Part shown: positions 1 to 8,673 of the stretch, piece by piece | How the letters are laid out: every line of letters begins with the position of its first letter | Numbering within the stretch: the first letter of the stretch is position 1 | NCBI RefSeq assembly: GCF_013387465.1 | Contig: NZ_VYGV01000006.1 | Coordinates: forward strand, 963,638 to 1,027,637 | Direction: 5' to 3' | DNA from: Hydrogenophaga aromaticivorans | GTDB taxonomy: Bacteria; Pseudomonadota; Gammaproteobacteria; Burkholderiales; Burkholderiaceae_C | Length of the DNA: 64,000 nucleotides | Translations under genes and position numbers: made by a program | The notes under the pieces: generated by a model | Seen by the model: only the letters and a program-made list of their open reading frames with translations | What the model was told of the DNA's origin: nothing | Database searches by the model: none

Positions 1-17
1 TCTTTGAACAAACTCAT
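1..17 (-). CDS. start of a downstream gene, cut off by the window edge
   Basis: The stop codon of livF (TGA, minus strand) overlaps an ATG in an ATGA arrangement, and the frame stays open for the five codons visible (MSLFK). This overlap is typical of translationally coupled operon genes. Only five residues can be seen, so no product can be named. Confidence 0.3.
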
Positions 18-748
18 TGGTGTGCTCCCAGCGAAAGGCCCAGCAGTCGCGACTGCATCGATTCATCGGCCGCCAGCTCGGCCATCGAGCCGCTGTGCAC
101 CACGCGTCCGTCGTCCATCACGGCCACCGTGTCGCCGAGTTGTCTGGCGAAGTTGAAGTTCTGCTCGACCAGCAGGATCGTGGTCTGCGCCGCCTTGAGC
201 TGGCGGAAGGCCTCGATCATGTTCTGGATAATCGCGGGCGCCAGGCCCTTGCTGGGCTCGTCGATCAGCAGCAGCTTGCGCGGTTCGACGATGGCGCGCG
301 ACACCGCCAGCATCTGTTTCTGCCCGCCGGACAGCTTGCCCGCCGGGTGCGTCCAGAACTTCTTCATGGCCGGGAACAGGCCGAAGATCCATTCGAGCCG
401 CGTGGTGTCGATGTCATCAAGCGTGCGCGCACCGCGCGCGGCCAGCAGCATGTTTTCGCGTACCGAGAGGTCCGAGAAGATGCCCATGCTTTCGGGCACG
501 TAGGCCACGCCGCTGTGCGCGATGTCGGGCGTCGGTTTCTGCGTGATGTCCTCGCCGTCGAGCACCACCGTGCCCTGGCTGGCGTGCCACAGGCCCATGA
601 TGGTGCGCAGCGTCGTGGTCTTGCCCGCGCCGTTGCGGCCCAGCAGCATGGTCAGCTGCCCGGCGGGCACGTCGAGGTCCACGCCGTGCAGGATGTGGTA
701 CGCGCCGATGTGGGTGTGCACGCCCTTGAGAGTCAGGAGATTGCTCAT
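14..748 (-). CDS. livF: branched-chain amino-acid ABC transporter ATPase LivF
   Basis: ATPase of a high-affinity branched-chain amino-acid or related (amide, aromatic acid) importer, at the inner face of the cytoplasmic membrane. The 244-residue length fits LivF (about 235-245). Walker A GRNGAGKT is at about residues 37-44, the signature LSGGQ at 139-143 and Walker B LLLIDEP at 159-165. It overlaps livG by 4 bases, so the two are probably translationally coupled. No permease gene (livH/livM) lies between it and livK. The permeases are either left of the window or elsewhere. The substrate cannot be read from sequence. Confidence 0.9.
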   Translation of the reverse strand: MSNLLTLKGVHTHIGAYHILHGVDLDVPAGQLTMLLGRNGAGKTTTLRTIMGLWHASQGTVVLDGEDITQKPTPDIAHSGVAYVPESMGIFSDLSVRENMLLAARGARTLDDIDTTRLEWIFGLFPAMKKFWTHPAGKLSGGQKQMLAVSRAIVEPRKLLLIDEPSKGLAPAIIQNMIEAFRQLKAAQTTILLVEQNFNFARQLGDTVAVMDDGRVVHSGSMAELAADESMQSRLLGLSLGAHQ

Positions 749-1506
749 GCTGACACCTCTTCTTCAGGGTTGATGCCGAGGTAGGCCTGCTGCACCACCG
801 GCGAAGCGATCACGGTGGCCGGGTCGCCGTCGGCCACCAGCTCGCCGTTGTGCAGCACGATGATGCGGTCCGAGAGTTCGCGCACCACGTCCATCTTGTG
901 TTCGACCAGCAGGATGGTCTTGGTCTTGTCGGCCTTGAGCTGGCGGATCAGGTTCAGGATCACCGGCACCTCGTCCACGCTCATGCCCGCGGTGGGTTCG
1001 TCGAACATGAACACCTGCGGCTCCAGTGCCATCAGGATGCCCACCTCCAGCTTGCGCTGGTCGCCGTGCGGCAGGCTGGAGGCGAACGCGTCGCCTTTGT
1101 CGGCCAGCGCCACGGCCTCCAGCACCTCGTCAGCGCGCACCACCAGGTCGCGCCGGTCGCTCCAGATGCGCCAGAGGTTCAGCCCCGCACCCGCCCTCGC
1201 CTGCACCGCCAGCCGCACGTTCTCGCGCACCGTGAGGTTGGGGAACAGGTTGGTGAGCTGGAACGCCCGACCCAGCCCTGCCTGTGCGCGGGCCGGCGCA
1301 CCCAGCGAAGAGACGTCCACCCCGTTCAGGCGAACGCTGCCCGCCGAGGCCCGGATCTGCCCCGAGATGAGGTTGAAGTAGGTCGTCTTGCCAGCACCGT
1401 TGGGGCCGACGATGGCGGTCAGCGTGCCCGGCTCGAAAGCGCAGGACACAGCATTCACCGCCACGTGCCCACCGAAGCGGACCGTGAGATCGCGTGTTTC
1501 AAGCAT
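745..1506 (-). CDS. livG: branched-chain amino-acid ABC transporter ATPase LivG
   Basis: Second ATPase of the Liv-type importer, partner of LivF. I chose the ATG at 1506 (protein begins MLETRDLTVRFGG), because the extra upstream 20 codons are alanine/proline rich and not family-like. The protein is 253 residues. Walker A GPNGAGKT sits near residue 37, the degenerate signature LPHGDQRKLE is characteristic of LivG, and Walker B reads VFMFDEPTAG. It lies about 170 bases downstream of livK, separated by a GC-rich repeat, and overlaps livF. Confidence 0.9.
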   Translation of the reverse strand: MLETRDLTVRFGGHVAVNAVSCAFEPGTLTAIVGPNGAGKTTYFNLISGQIRASAGSVRLNGVDVSSLGAPARAQAGLGRAFQLTNLFPNLTVRENVRLAVQARAGAGLNLWRIWSDRRDLVVRADEVLEAVALADKGDAFASSLPHGDQRKLEVGILMALEPQVFMFDEPTAGMSVDEVPVILNLIRQLKADKTKTILLVEHKMDVVRELSDRIIVLHNGELVADGDPATVIASPVVQQAYLGINPEEEVSA

Positions 1507-1569
1507 GAGGTCTCCGACAGGGAGAGGAAGTCTGGGCGCGGCAAGTGCCGCGGCCTTCGGGAACACGGT

Positions 1570-1650
1570 GGAACCGGCTTTGCCGGGCCACTCGTGTTGT
1601 CCCCCTTTAGGGGGAAGCCGCGTTAGCGGCGCAGGGGGTTGCGCCGAATA
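1570..1650. repeat. GC-rich intergenic repeat, Comamonadaceae type
   Basis: The spacer between livK and livG holds a CCCCCTTTAGGGGG palindrome followed by GCCGCGTTAGCGGCGCAGGG. Similar blocks occur at about 4559-4625 and 5320-5430. Such dispersed GC-rich dyads are common between genes of Comamonadaceae. They may act as transcript-end hairpins. Confidence 0.5.
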
Positions 1651-1672
1651 AATCGCAGGGGGTCAAGCGCTC

Positions 1673-2863
1673 TCAGCGCTTGTTTTTAATAGGCACATTC
1701 ATGTCCGCCGGCTTGATCTCGCGCACGAGCTCAGGCACACCCCACGGGAACGCCGGGTCCACCTTGATCTTGAAGTGGTACATGCTCTGCATCGCCTGGT
1801 GGTCTTCCTTGCGGAAGGTCATCGTGCCCTTGGGCGTCTCGAAGCTCATGCCTTCCATGGTCTTGATCAGCGTGTCGGTCTTGGTGTCGCCGTTGGTCTT
1901 CTTGAGCGCGGTCACCACCGCCATCGCAGCACTGAAGCCACCGGCGGTGAAGAAGTCGGGCGGGCTCTTGAACTGGCTGTAGTGCTGGGCCACCATGGCA
2001 TCGTTGACCGGGTTCTTCGGAATGCCGAAGTAGTAGTACGTGGCACCTTCCATGCCGGGGAAGTTCTTGTAGTTGGCCATCGCCGGCAGGATGTTGCCGC
2101 CGGTGGCGATCTCGATGTTGTAGCGCTTGAGGTCGAGGTCGGCGATCTTGAACGGGTTCCCTGCGCCGGCCCAGATGATGAAGATCACCTTGCGGCCCGG
2201 CAGGTCCTTGAGCTTGTCGATCAGGCGCTGCGCACCGGCGGTGAAGTCGGTGGTGCTGGTCGGCAGGTATTCCTCGTGCACGATCTTGGCGGTCTTGACC
2301 GCGTCCTTGAAGGCCTTCACGCCGTCACGCCCGAACGCGTAGTCCTGCGCCAGCGTGGCGATGTTCACGCCGGCCTTGTCCAGCGCCACGGCGTTGGAGA
2401 TCGCGTCCTGGCTGCTGTTGCGGCCGGTGCGGAAGATGTACTTGTTCCATTTGTCACCGGTGATGGAGTCGGCCACGGCGGGCTCCACCAGCAGGATCTT
2501 CTTGTATTCCTCGGCCACCGGCAGCATGGCCAGCGCCACGCCGGAGCCGGTCGGGCCCACGGCGATGTCGGCCTTGTCGTCGGCGAAGGCGGCCGCCAGC
2601 TGGGCCTTGCCCACGTCGGGCTTGAACTGGCTGTCTTTCTCGATCACCACCAGCTTCTTGCCGCCCACCATCATCGTGCCGCCGGTGGCGTAGTTCAGGC
2701 CCATCATCAGGCCGGTGTGGGTCTGCTTGGCGTAGGCTTCGAGCGGGCCGGTCTTGTCGTAGACGTGGGCGATGCGGATCTCGCCCTTGTTCGACTGGGC
2801 AAAGCCCAAGGTGGCCGTGCAGGCGAGCGCGATGACCGCCAGGCGGCGGGTGGTGTTGTGCAT
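1673..2863 (-). CDS. livK: branched-chain amino-acid ABC transporter substrate-binding protein (LivK-type)
   Basis: Periplasmic ligand-binding protein (type 1 periplasmic-binding fold) that delivers substrate to the Liv importer. I start it at the ATG at 2863, preceded by an AGGAG ribosome site. The protein then opens with a signal peptide (basic RR, hydrophobic core, AxA-like GFA-Q cleavage near residue 23). The 396 residues fit the family, with the N-terminal IRIAHVYDKTGPLEAYAKQ strand typical of it. A sigma54 promoter and three dyads lie directly upstream, so NtrC-type control by the neighbouring activator is inferred. Homologues near such activators often bind aromatic or aliphatic acids, so branched-chain amino acids are not certain. 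Confidence 0.88.
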   Translation of the reverse strand: MHNTTRRLAVIALACTATLGFAQSNKGEIRIAHVYDKTGPLEAYAKQTHTGLMMGLNYATGGTMMVGGKKLVVIEKDSQFKPDVGKAQLAAAFADDKADIAVGPTGSGVALAMLPVAEEYKKILLVEPAVADSITGDKWNKYIFRTGRNSSQDAISNAVALDKAGVNIATLAQDYAFGRDGVKAFKDAVKTAKIVHEEYLPTSTTDFTAGAQRLIDKLKDLPGRKVIFIIWAGAGNPFKIADLDLKRYNIEIATGGNILPAMANYKNFPGMEGATYYYFGIPKNPVNDAMVAQHYSQFKSPPDFFTAGGFSAAMAVVTALKKTNGDTKTDTLIKTMEGMSFETPKGTMTFRKEDHQAMQSMYHFKIKVDPAFPWGVPELVREIKPADMNVPIKNKR

Positions 2864-2916
2864 GTCTTGTCTCCTGGTTGGAAGTGTCACAGCGCGTGGC
2901 GCCGTGTCTTTCACAT

Positions 2917-2932
2917 TGCAGGGTCCGTGCCA
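2917..2932 (-). promoter_or_regulatory. sigma54 (-24/-12) promoter of livK
   Basis: The minus strand reads TGGCACGGACCCTGCA against the consensus TGGCACR-N4-TTGCW. The invariant GG and GC are correctly spaced and only one position of the -12 box differs. It lies about 55 bases upstream of the livK start codon and next to a sigma54 activator gene. Confidence 0.8.
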
Positions 2933-2942
2933 GGGAGACAAG

Positions 2943-2958
2943 TGTTTGATTTCAAACA
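2943..2958. promoter_or_regulatory. dyad activator site 1 upstream of livK
   Basis: TGTTTGA-TT-TCAAACA, a perfect 7-bp dyad with a 2-base spacer. It shares the TGTYTGA/TCARACA half-sites with the two sites further upstream. Confidence 0.6.
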
Positions 2959-2983
2959 GATTTTTCTGTGACGGCTGGGCGCT

Positions 2984-3000
2984 TGTCTGAGTTTCAGACA
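2984..3000. promoter_or_regulatory. dyad activator site 2 upstream of livK
   Basis: TGTCTGA-GTT-TCAGACA, a perfect 7-bp dyad centred about 60 bases upstream of the -24 box. This is in the usual range for enhancer-binding proteins. Confidence 0.65.
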
Positions 3001-3028
3001 GTCACGGGTGGATACACGTGACTATTAT

Positions 3029-4522
3029 TCAGACACTTGTCTGAATTTCAGACAAGCCCGCAGAACCCGCCGGGGCACCCAGCTTGTCGTACAGGCTGGC
3101 GCGCGAGATGCCGAGCAGGCGTGCTGCCGCAGCCCGGTTGCCCCCGCTGCGCTGCAGCGCCGCCGCGATCGCGCGCTGCTCCAGTTCGGCGATCTGTTCC
3201 GGCAGGGGTCGGGTGTCGGCCCCGCCCGCAGCCAGCGCCTGCGCGGGAGCGGGCACCACGGCAGGCTCGATGCGGTCCAGTCCCGATTCGCGCAGCACCG
3301 TCTCCACCTGCGGCGCCGCGATCTGCGGCGAGTCGCTGCGCAGGGCCAGCTGCTCCAGCACGTTGCGCAGCTCGCGGATGTTGCCGCGCCAGGGCTGGGC
3401 CGCGAGCAGGGCACGGGCGCAGGGCAGCAGGTCGATCTGCTCACCCGCGCCGCGCGCGGCAATGTCTTCGCACAGGGCTTCGATCAGCAAAGGCACGTCG
3501 TCGCGCCGCTCGCGCAGCGGCGGCACCCGAATCGGCAGCACATTGAGCCGGTAATACAGGTCTTCGCGGAAGCTGCCCTCGCGCACCATGTGCTGAAGGT
3601 CGCGCGAGGTGGCCGCCACCACGCGCACGTCAAAACGGATCAGTTTGTTCGAACCCAGCGGCTCGATCTCGCCTTCCTGCAAGGCGCGCAGCAGTTTGAC
3701 CTGCACCGACATCGGCATGTCGCCCAGCTCGTCCAGAAACAGCGTGCCGCCGTCGGCCAGCTTGAACTTGCCGTCGCGGCCCTTCTTGTCGGCGCCGGTG
3801 TAGGCGCCGGGCGCCACGCCGAAGAACTCGGCCTCCAGCAGCGTATCGGGCACGGCCGCCATGTTCACGCTCACGAACGGCCGCCCTGCGCGCGGTGACG
3901 AGGCATGGATGGCGTGGGCGAGCAGTTCCTTGCCGGTGCCGGTTTCGCCCAGCAGCAGCACCGGGCTGCTGGAAGACGCCGCGCGCCGCGCCTGGCGTTT
4001 CACCTCCAGCGCGCCCGGGCTGGTGCCCACGAAACTCGCGAAGGTGTATTTGCTGCGGCGCTGGCTGGCCAGCTCGCGCCGCGCGTCGCTCAGGTCCTGC
4101 TCCAGCCGCGCGAACTTGGCGATCAACGGCTGCAACGTGGTTTCGGGGTGGTCAAACAGCACGATGCCCAGCACGCCAATCACCTCGCCCGCGTCGTCGC
4201 GCAGCGGGATGCGGCTGACCACGAAGGTGCCCGCCTTGTTGGTGAGCAGGTCGATCAGGATCGGCTTGCCGGTGGCCAGCACCTGGTGCATCTGTGTGTT
4301 CTGCACCACACTGGAGACCGGGTGGCCGACGAAGTCTTCTTCGCGCTCGAAACCCAGCGCCGGCAGGAAACGGCGGTACTGGTCGTTGATCCAGACCACG
4401 CGCGCCTTGCGGTCCACCAGCATCATGCCTTCGCTGGCGGTGGCGAACAGGTCGAACATGGAACGCGCGGCGAGCTCCAGAATGCTCTGCGCGTCGCGGG
4501 GAAGTCGGTCGTCTCGGATCAT
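3029..4522 (-). CDS. sigma54-dependent transcriptional activator (PAS / AAA+ / Fis-type HTH)
   Basis: A 497-residue enhancer-binding protein that remodels sigma54 RNA polymerase. A PAS sensor domain occupies about residues 10-125 ([17 protein letters not shown]). The AAA+ domain at about 165-395 shows Walker A GETGTGKE, the sigma54-contact motif GAYTGA (variant of GAFTGA) and Walker [15 protein letters not shown]-terminal Fis-type helix-turn-helix follows ([21 protein letters not shown]). There is no receiver domain, so the PAS domain probably senses a ligand directly. Its 3' end overlaps dyad site 3 and it stands next to livK, which it probably activates. Confidence 0.9.
   Translation of the reverse strand: MIRDDRLPRDAQSILELAARSMFDLFATASEGMMLVDRKARVVWINDQYRRFLPALGFEREEDFVGHPVSSVVQNTQMHQVLATGKPILIDLLTNKAGTFVVSRIPLRDDAGEVIGVLGIVLFDHPETTLQPLIAKFARLEQDLSDARRELASQRRSKYTFASFVGTSPGALEVKRQARRAASSSSPVLLLGETGTGKELLAHAIHASSPRAGRPFVSVNMAAVPDTLLEAEFFGVAPGAYTGADKKGRDGKFKLADGGTLFLDELGDMPMSVQVKLLRALQEGEIEPLGSNKLIRFDVRVVAATSRDLQHMVREGSFREDLYYRLNVLPIRVPPLRERRDDVPLLIEALCEDIAARGAGEQIDLLPCARALLAAQPWRGNIRELRNVLEQLALRSDSPQIAAPQVETVLRESGLDRIEPAVVPAPAQALAAGGADTRPLPEQIAELEQRAIAAALQRSGGNRAAAARLLGISRASLYDKLGAPAGSAGLSEIQTSV
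3036..3056. promoter_or_regulatory. dyad activator site 3, inside the end of the activator gene
   Basis: CTTGTCTGA-ATT-TCAGACAAG halves form a perfect 9-bp dyad. It is the strongest of the three sites and lies within the last codons of the activator gene, about 115 bases upstream of the livK -24 box. Confidence 0.7.
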
Positions 4523-4558
4523 GACGGGATATTAAGCCCACCCCCATCGCTTGTTCGC

Positions 4559-4625
4559 TTCGCGTAAGCGCTCCGCCCCTCAAGGGGCGATGCGAGCGGC
4601 CCGGCGGAGCCGGTTCCGCCGCATC
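4559..4625. repeat. GC-rich intergenic repeat
   Basis: The spacer between the activator gene and the HAD gene contains GCCCCTCAAGGGGC and further nested GC dyads (CCCGGCGGAGCCGG). It is the same type as the repeats at 1570-1650 and 5320-5430. No gene is visible here. Confidence 0.5.
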
Positions 4626-4669
4626 CTGGGTTGAGGCATTTCGCTCCGGGGCAGCTGCTGTCCGATCGG

Positions 4670-5308
4670 TCAGATCGGCAACAGCCCCGCTTCCACCAGT
4701 TGTGCCCTCACCTGCAACGCCGATTCGAAGCGAACACCACGCCAGCCGTGAGCATGGGCCGCGTCCAGGTTGCGCTGCACATCGTCGATGAACCAGACCT
4801 CATCGGCACCCAGGCCGAAGCGCTCGACGGCCAGCGCGTAGATACCCGGGTCGGGCTTGATCTGTTGCACATGGGCCGAGAAGATGCCGTCGTCGAAAGC
4901 GCTGAAAAACGCCTTGTCGCGCAGCAGTCGCTCGGCATACGGCGCCGGCATGTTGGAGAGGAAGCACAGCCGATGGTCCTGCGCGCGCAGCTCGTGCAGC
5001 AGGGCCTCGGTGCCTTCCAGTGTGGCCAGGTGCGGCGGGATCGCCTCGATCACCGCCTGCACATCCTGCACCTGCAGACCGGTGCGCGCGGCAATGCGTT
5101 GCGCCAGTGCATCGGGCTCGATCTGACCCAGGTCGAACAGTGCCCAGTCGCCACCGGGATCGAAGCCTTGAAACAGCTGCTGCGCCAGCGCCTGCGCGCC
5201 AGCGTGGTGGGGGGCGTGTTGCGGCAGCAGGTGCTGCAGCAGGGTCAGCGGCTGCCAGTGCAGCAGCACGCCGCCCAGATCAAAAATGACCGTCTTCTGT
5301 GGGCTCAT
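4670..5308 (-). CDS. HAD-superfamily phosphatase (haloacid dehalogenase-like)
   Basis: A 212-residue cytoplasmic hydrolase of HAD subfamily IA. Motif I VIFDLGGVLL supplies the nucleophilic Asp near residue 10. Motif II FLSNMP is mid-protein, motif III has the Lys in IKPDPGIY, and motif IV WFIDDVQRN supplies the metal-binding acidic pair. The size and GGV motif resemble FMN/sugar-phosphatase-type members such as YihX, but the substrate cannot be inferred. It is a single gene between repeat-containing spacers. Confidence 0.8.
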   Translation of the reverse strand: MSPQKTVIFDLGGVLLHWQPLTLLQHLLPQHAPHHAGAQALAQQLFQGFDPGGDWALFDLGQIEPDALAQRIAARTGLQVQDVQAVIEAIPPHLATLEGTEALLHELRAQDHRLCFLSNMPAPYAERLLRDKAFFSAFDDGIFSAHVQQIKPDPGIYALAVERFGLGADEVWFIDDVQRNLDAAHAHGWRGVRFESALQVRAQLVEAGLLPI

Positions 5309-5319
5309 GCCGCCATTGT

Positions 5320-5430
5320 CGCGCCCTGCCCCTCAGCGGAGGGGGCCAACGATCCGGCGCCGGGCCGCCCCAAGCCGGATCAGCCCCCTCGGGGGGCAGC
5401 GACCCGCGCAGCGGCGGAGCGTGGGGGCCA
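5320..5430. repeat. GC-rich intergenic repeat
   Basis: The gap between the HAD gene and tctA is filled with GC-rich inverted elements (CCCCTCAGCGGAGGGGG, CCCCCTCGGGGGGC, CAGCGGCGGAGCGTGGGGGCC). The last form is a hallmark of Comamonadaceae intergenic regions. It may act as a 3' stability or termination hairpin for the tctCBA transcript. Confidence 0.55.
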
Positions 5431-5435
5431 TTTCT

Positions 5436-6929
5436 TCAGGACCGCCGGTGCCAGGCCAGCAGGCGCGGCGTGACCAGCACCAGCACCACGATGGCCAGCA
5501 GCGTGGCCGACATGGGGCGTTCAAAGAACACCGCCAGACTGCCTTCGCCAATCGACATGGCGTTGCGGAACTGCGCCTCTGCCAGCGGCCCCAGAATCAG
5601 GCCCACGATCACCGGGGCGGTCGGAAAGTCGAACCGGCGAAGCACCACGCCCACCAGCGCCAGACCGAACATGATGAACAGGTCGAACGAGCTCTGGCGC
5701 ATGCCATACACACCCACCGTAGCAAAGATCAGGATACCGGCGTAGAGCGGTGCCTTGGGGATCTTCAGCAGCTTGACCCACAACCCCACCATCGGCAGGT
5801 TGAGCACCAGCAGCATCACGTTGCCGATGTAGAGCGAGGCGATCAGCGCCCACACCAGGGCAGAGGACGTCTCGAACAGCTGTGGCCCGGCGTTGATGCC
5901 GTAGTTCTGCAGCGCGCTCAGCAGGATGGCCGCCGTCACCGAGGTGGGGATGCCCAGCGTGAGCAGCGGCACCAGCGTGGCCGTCACGGCCGCGTTGTTG
6001 GCGGCTTCGGGGCCGGCCACCCCTTCGATGGCGCCGGTGGTGCCGAACTCCTTCTTGAACTCGGGGTCGGCCAGCTTGCGCTCCGTCGCGTAGCTCAGGA
6101 AAGTCGGGATCTCGGAGCCGCCCGCGGGGATGGTGCCGAAGGGGAAGCCGATGAAGGTGCCGCGCAGCCAGGCGGGCCAGGACCGCTTCCACTCGGTGCG
6201 CGTCATGTGCGCCTTGTTCATCTTGTTCAGGTTGGCTTCGCTCCTGCCTTCGTACAAGGCGTTGTAGAGCGCCTCGGTGACGGCAAACAGGCCCACCGCC
6301 ACCAGCACCACCTCGACGCCGTCCATGAACTCGATGACGCCGCCGGTGTAGCGCACCTGGCCGGTGATCTGGTCCATGCCCACCAGGCCCAGCGCCAGGC
6401 CGAAGAACAGCGCCGTGATGCCGCGCAACGTGCTCTGCCCCAGCACCGCGCTCACGGTGGTGAAGGCCAGCAGCATCAGGCAGAAATACTCGGGCGGGCC
6501 GAGCTTCACGGCGAACTCGGCCAGGATGGGCGCGAACAGCGTCACCAGCACCGTCGCGATGCTGCCGGCCACGAACGAGCCGATGGCCGACGTGGCGAGC
6601 GCGGCGCCGGCGCGTCCGCTCTTGGCCATCTTGAAGCCTTCGAGCGCGGTCACCATGGTGCCGGTCTCTCCGGGCGTGTTGAGCAGGATGGAGGTGGTCG
6701 ATCCGCCGTACATGGCGCCGTAGTAGATGCCGGCGAAGAAGATCATCGACGCGGTGGCCTCCACCTGACCGGTGATCGGCAGCAGCATGGCCACCGTGAC
6801 CGCCGGGCCCAGGCCAGGCAGCACGCCGATGGCGGTGCCCAGCGCGCAGCCGGCCAGAGCCCACAGCAGGTTGATGGGGGTGCCGGCGGTCACAAAGCCG
6901 CCGAGCAGGTTGTTCCAGGTTTCAAGCAT
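5436..6929 (-). CDS. tctA: tripartite tricarboxylate transporter, large permease TctA
   Basis: Large membrane subunit (497 residues, typical for TctA, about 12 predicted helices) of a TTT-family secondary transporter for citrate or other carboxylates. The family hallmarks are visible: [31 protein letters not shown] at the N-terminus, the [19 protein letters not shown] segment, and the mirrored [16 protein letters not shown] in the second half. It is last of the tctC-tctB-tctA operon. The transported acid is set by the receptor and is unknown. Confidence 0.93.
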   Translation of the reverse strand: MLETWNNLLGGFVTAGTPINLLWALAGCALGTAIGVLPGLGPAVTVAMLLPITGQVEATASMIFFAGIYYGAMYGGSTTSILLNTPGETGTMVTALEGFKMAKSGRAGAALATSAIGSFVAGSIATVLVTLFAPILAEFAVKLGPPEYFCLMLLAFTTVSAVLGQSTLRGITALFFGLALGLVGMDQITGQVRYTGGVIEFMDGVEVVLVAVGLFAVTEALYNALYEGRSEANLNKMNKAHMTRTEWKRSWPAWLRGTFIGFPFGTIPAGGSEIPTFLSYATERKLADPEFKKEFGTTGAIEGVAGPEAANNAAVTATLVPLLTLGIPTSVTAAILLSALQNYGINAGPQLFETSSALVWALIASLYIGNVMLLVLNLPMVGLWVKLLKIPKAPLYAGILIFATVGVYGMRQSSFDLFIMFGLALVGVVLRRFDFPTAPVIVGLILGPLAEAQFRNAMSIGEGSLAVFFERPMSATLLAIVVLVLVTPRLLAWHRRS

Positions 6930-6959
6930 GGTGAATTCCTTTCTGGTCCGTCACAGGGC

Positions 6960-7496
6960 TCACAGCCAGCCGGTGCCCGTGAGGCCCGGCAGGTTGACGG
7001 CGAGGAATTTGGTGAACAGCCAGAAGGTGGGCGCCGAGATCAGCATGCCGATCACCGCGTCTTTCACCGTCTGCATGGCGTTGCCCGCGGGCTTGCCTTC
7101 GCTGATGCGCAAGCCGCGCACCGCCAGCGTGAAGCACATCGCACAACTCAGGATGAAACCGATGGTGGTGATGAGCGCCGCGTTGCCCAGGATGCCGGCC
7201 GACACCCAGACCATGGCGTGCCAGTCGCCGCGGGCCGCGCCCGAGGGCTCGGGCATGTTGCGGAAACCGCCGGTGCGCACTTCCCAGATCAGCAGCACAC
7301 CGCACAAGCCCATGGCGGCCGACACCACCCAGGGCAGGAAGTCCGGGCCGACGCCCGCGTAGCCCGCGTCCGACGGGATGTTGGCCGCGCCGTAGGCCAG
7401 CCCGGCGGCCAGCAGCACGGCGGCAATGCCCAGGGCCAGCTGGCCGGGCCTGTGGTCCGCGCGCGCGGGTGGATCTCGGGAATCGGTGGTGTTCAT
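6960..7496 (-). CDS. tctB: tripartite tricarboxylate transporter, small permease TctB
   Basis: Small membrane subunit with four hydrophobic segments (LALGIAAVLLAAGLAYG, FLPWVVSAAMGLCGVLLIW, AALITTIGFILSCAMCFTLAV, VIGMLISAPTFWLFTKFLAV), the usual TctB topology. I prefer the ATG at 7496 (MNTTDSRDPP); an in-frame start four codons earlier at 7508 is possible. It sits between tctC and tctA with short gaps. Confidence 0.88.
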   Translation of the reverse strand: MNTTDSRDPPARADHRPGQLALGIAAVLLAAGLAYGAANIPSDAGYAGVGPDFLPWVVSAAMGLCGVLLIWEVRTGGFRNMPEPSGAARGDWHAMVWVSAGILGNAALITTIGFILSCAMCFTLAVRGLRISEGKPAGNAMQTVKDAVIGMLISAPTFWLFTKFLAVNLPGLTGTGWL

Positions 7497-7571
7497 GTGG
7501 GCCTCCAAAAAAAAACCGCGACAAAATGTGCCGCGGCCGGTGGGCAGCGCGCCGTGCGCGGCGCTGCCGCG

Positions 7572-8531
7572 TCAGGCCATGCCGGCGCGCACCATGGTGG
7601 CACGCAGGCTGGAGAAATCGCGGTCCACGAATTCGTCGAAGGCCTTGCCAGTCAGCAGCGCGGGTGTCCAGTTGTTCTTGACCAGCGCCTCCTGCCAGGC
7701 CTTGCTCTTGGTGGCCTTGACGATCATGTCGGTGAGCGCGTCGCGCTGCGCCGGGGTGATGCCAGCCGCGCCGTACACGCCGCGCCAGTTGCCGATCTCC
7801 ACGTTGATGCCCTGCTCCTTGAGCGTGGGCACGTCGATGCCTTTCACACGCTCGCCGGAGGTGATACCGATGGCGCGCATCTTGCCGCTGTCGATGTACT
7901 GCTGGAACTCGCTGTAGCCACTGCCGCCGATGGTGACGTTGCCGCCCAGGATGGCCGCCACGGCTTCGCCACCGCCACGGAAAGGCACGTAGTTGATCTT
8001 GGCCGCGGGCACACCCACCGACTGCGCGATCTGTGCCGCCGCGATGTGCTCGGTGGCGCCGCGCGAACCGCCGCCCCACTTGACGCTGCCCGGGTCTTTC
8101 TTGAGCTGTTCGACCACATCCTTCATGGTCTTGAAGGGCGAATTGGCCGGCAGCACGAACACGTTGTATTCGGTCGTGAGGCGGGCAATCGGCGTGAGCT
8201 GGGTGACCGACACCGGCGGCTTGCCGGTGATGATGCCGCCCAGCATGACGGCGCCCATGACCATCATGGCGTTCGGATCGCCCTTGGAGCTGTTGTAGAA
8301 CTGGGCCAGGCCGATTGCGCCCGCCGCACCGCCCTTGTTTTCAAAAGTCACCGAGTCGGCCACCTTGGCATCGCGCAGGGCTTCGCCCAGGGCGCGGCCC
8401 GTGCCGTCCCAGCCACCGCCCGGGTTGGCGGGGATCATCATCTTGACGTTGGCAGCAGCCCAGGCCAGGTTCGGCAAGGCGCCGGCAGCGGCCATGGCGG
8501 CCAGGGATTTGAGGAAGGTGTCGCGACGCAT
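7572..8531 (-). CDS. tctC: tripartite tricarboxylate transporter receptor TctC (Bug family)
   Basis: Periplasmic solute receptor (319 residues) of the Bug/TctC family, greatly expanded in Burkholderiales. The N-terminus has a signal peptide (RRDTFLKSLAAMAAAGALPNLAWA). The body has the family motifs MMIPANPGGGWDGTGR and the EHIAAAQIAQ/INYVPFRGGGEAVAAILGG segment lining the ligand cleft. It heads the tctCBA operon and is divergent from tctDE. Confidence 0.92.
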   Translation of the reverse strand: MRRDTFLKSLAAMAAAGALPNLAWAAANVKMMIPANPGGGWDGTGRALGEALRDAKVADSVTFENKGGAAGAIGLAQFYNSSKGDPNAMMVMGAVMLGGIITGKPPVSVTQLTPIARLTTEYNVFVLPANSPFKTMKDVVEQLKKDPGSVKWGGGSRGATEHIAAAQIAQSVGVPAAKINYVPFRGGGEAVAAILGGNVTIGGSGYSEFQQYIDSGKMRAIGITSGERVKGIDVPTLKEQGINVEIGNWRGVYGAAGITPAQRDALTDMIVKATKSKAWQEALVKNNWTPALLTGKAFDEFVDRDFSSLRATMVRAGMA

Positions 8532-8561
8532 GTGAAGTCTCCATTGGGTGTTGATCGACGG

Positions 8562-8589
8562 AGCCTATGTTCCTGTCGCACGCTGTCAA
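8562..8589 (-). promoter_or_regulatory. candidate sigma70 promoter of tctC
   Basis: The minus strand shows TTGACA (8584-8589), a 16-base spacer and TAGGCT (8562-8567), about 30 bases upstream of the tctC start. The -35 is perfect and the -10 weak, consistent with activation by TctD in this divergent control region. Confidence 0.45.
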
Positions 8590-8673
8590 TCGGCTGTCCA
8601 ACATCTAAGGAGAAACCCTAGTGATCTGGATCACCCCAGCGCTCCGCCCGGTGCTGCCGATAATCGAAGCCGA

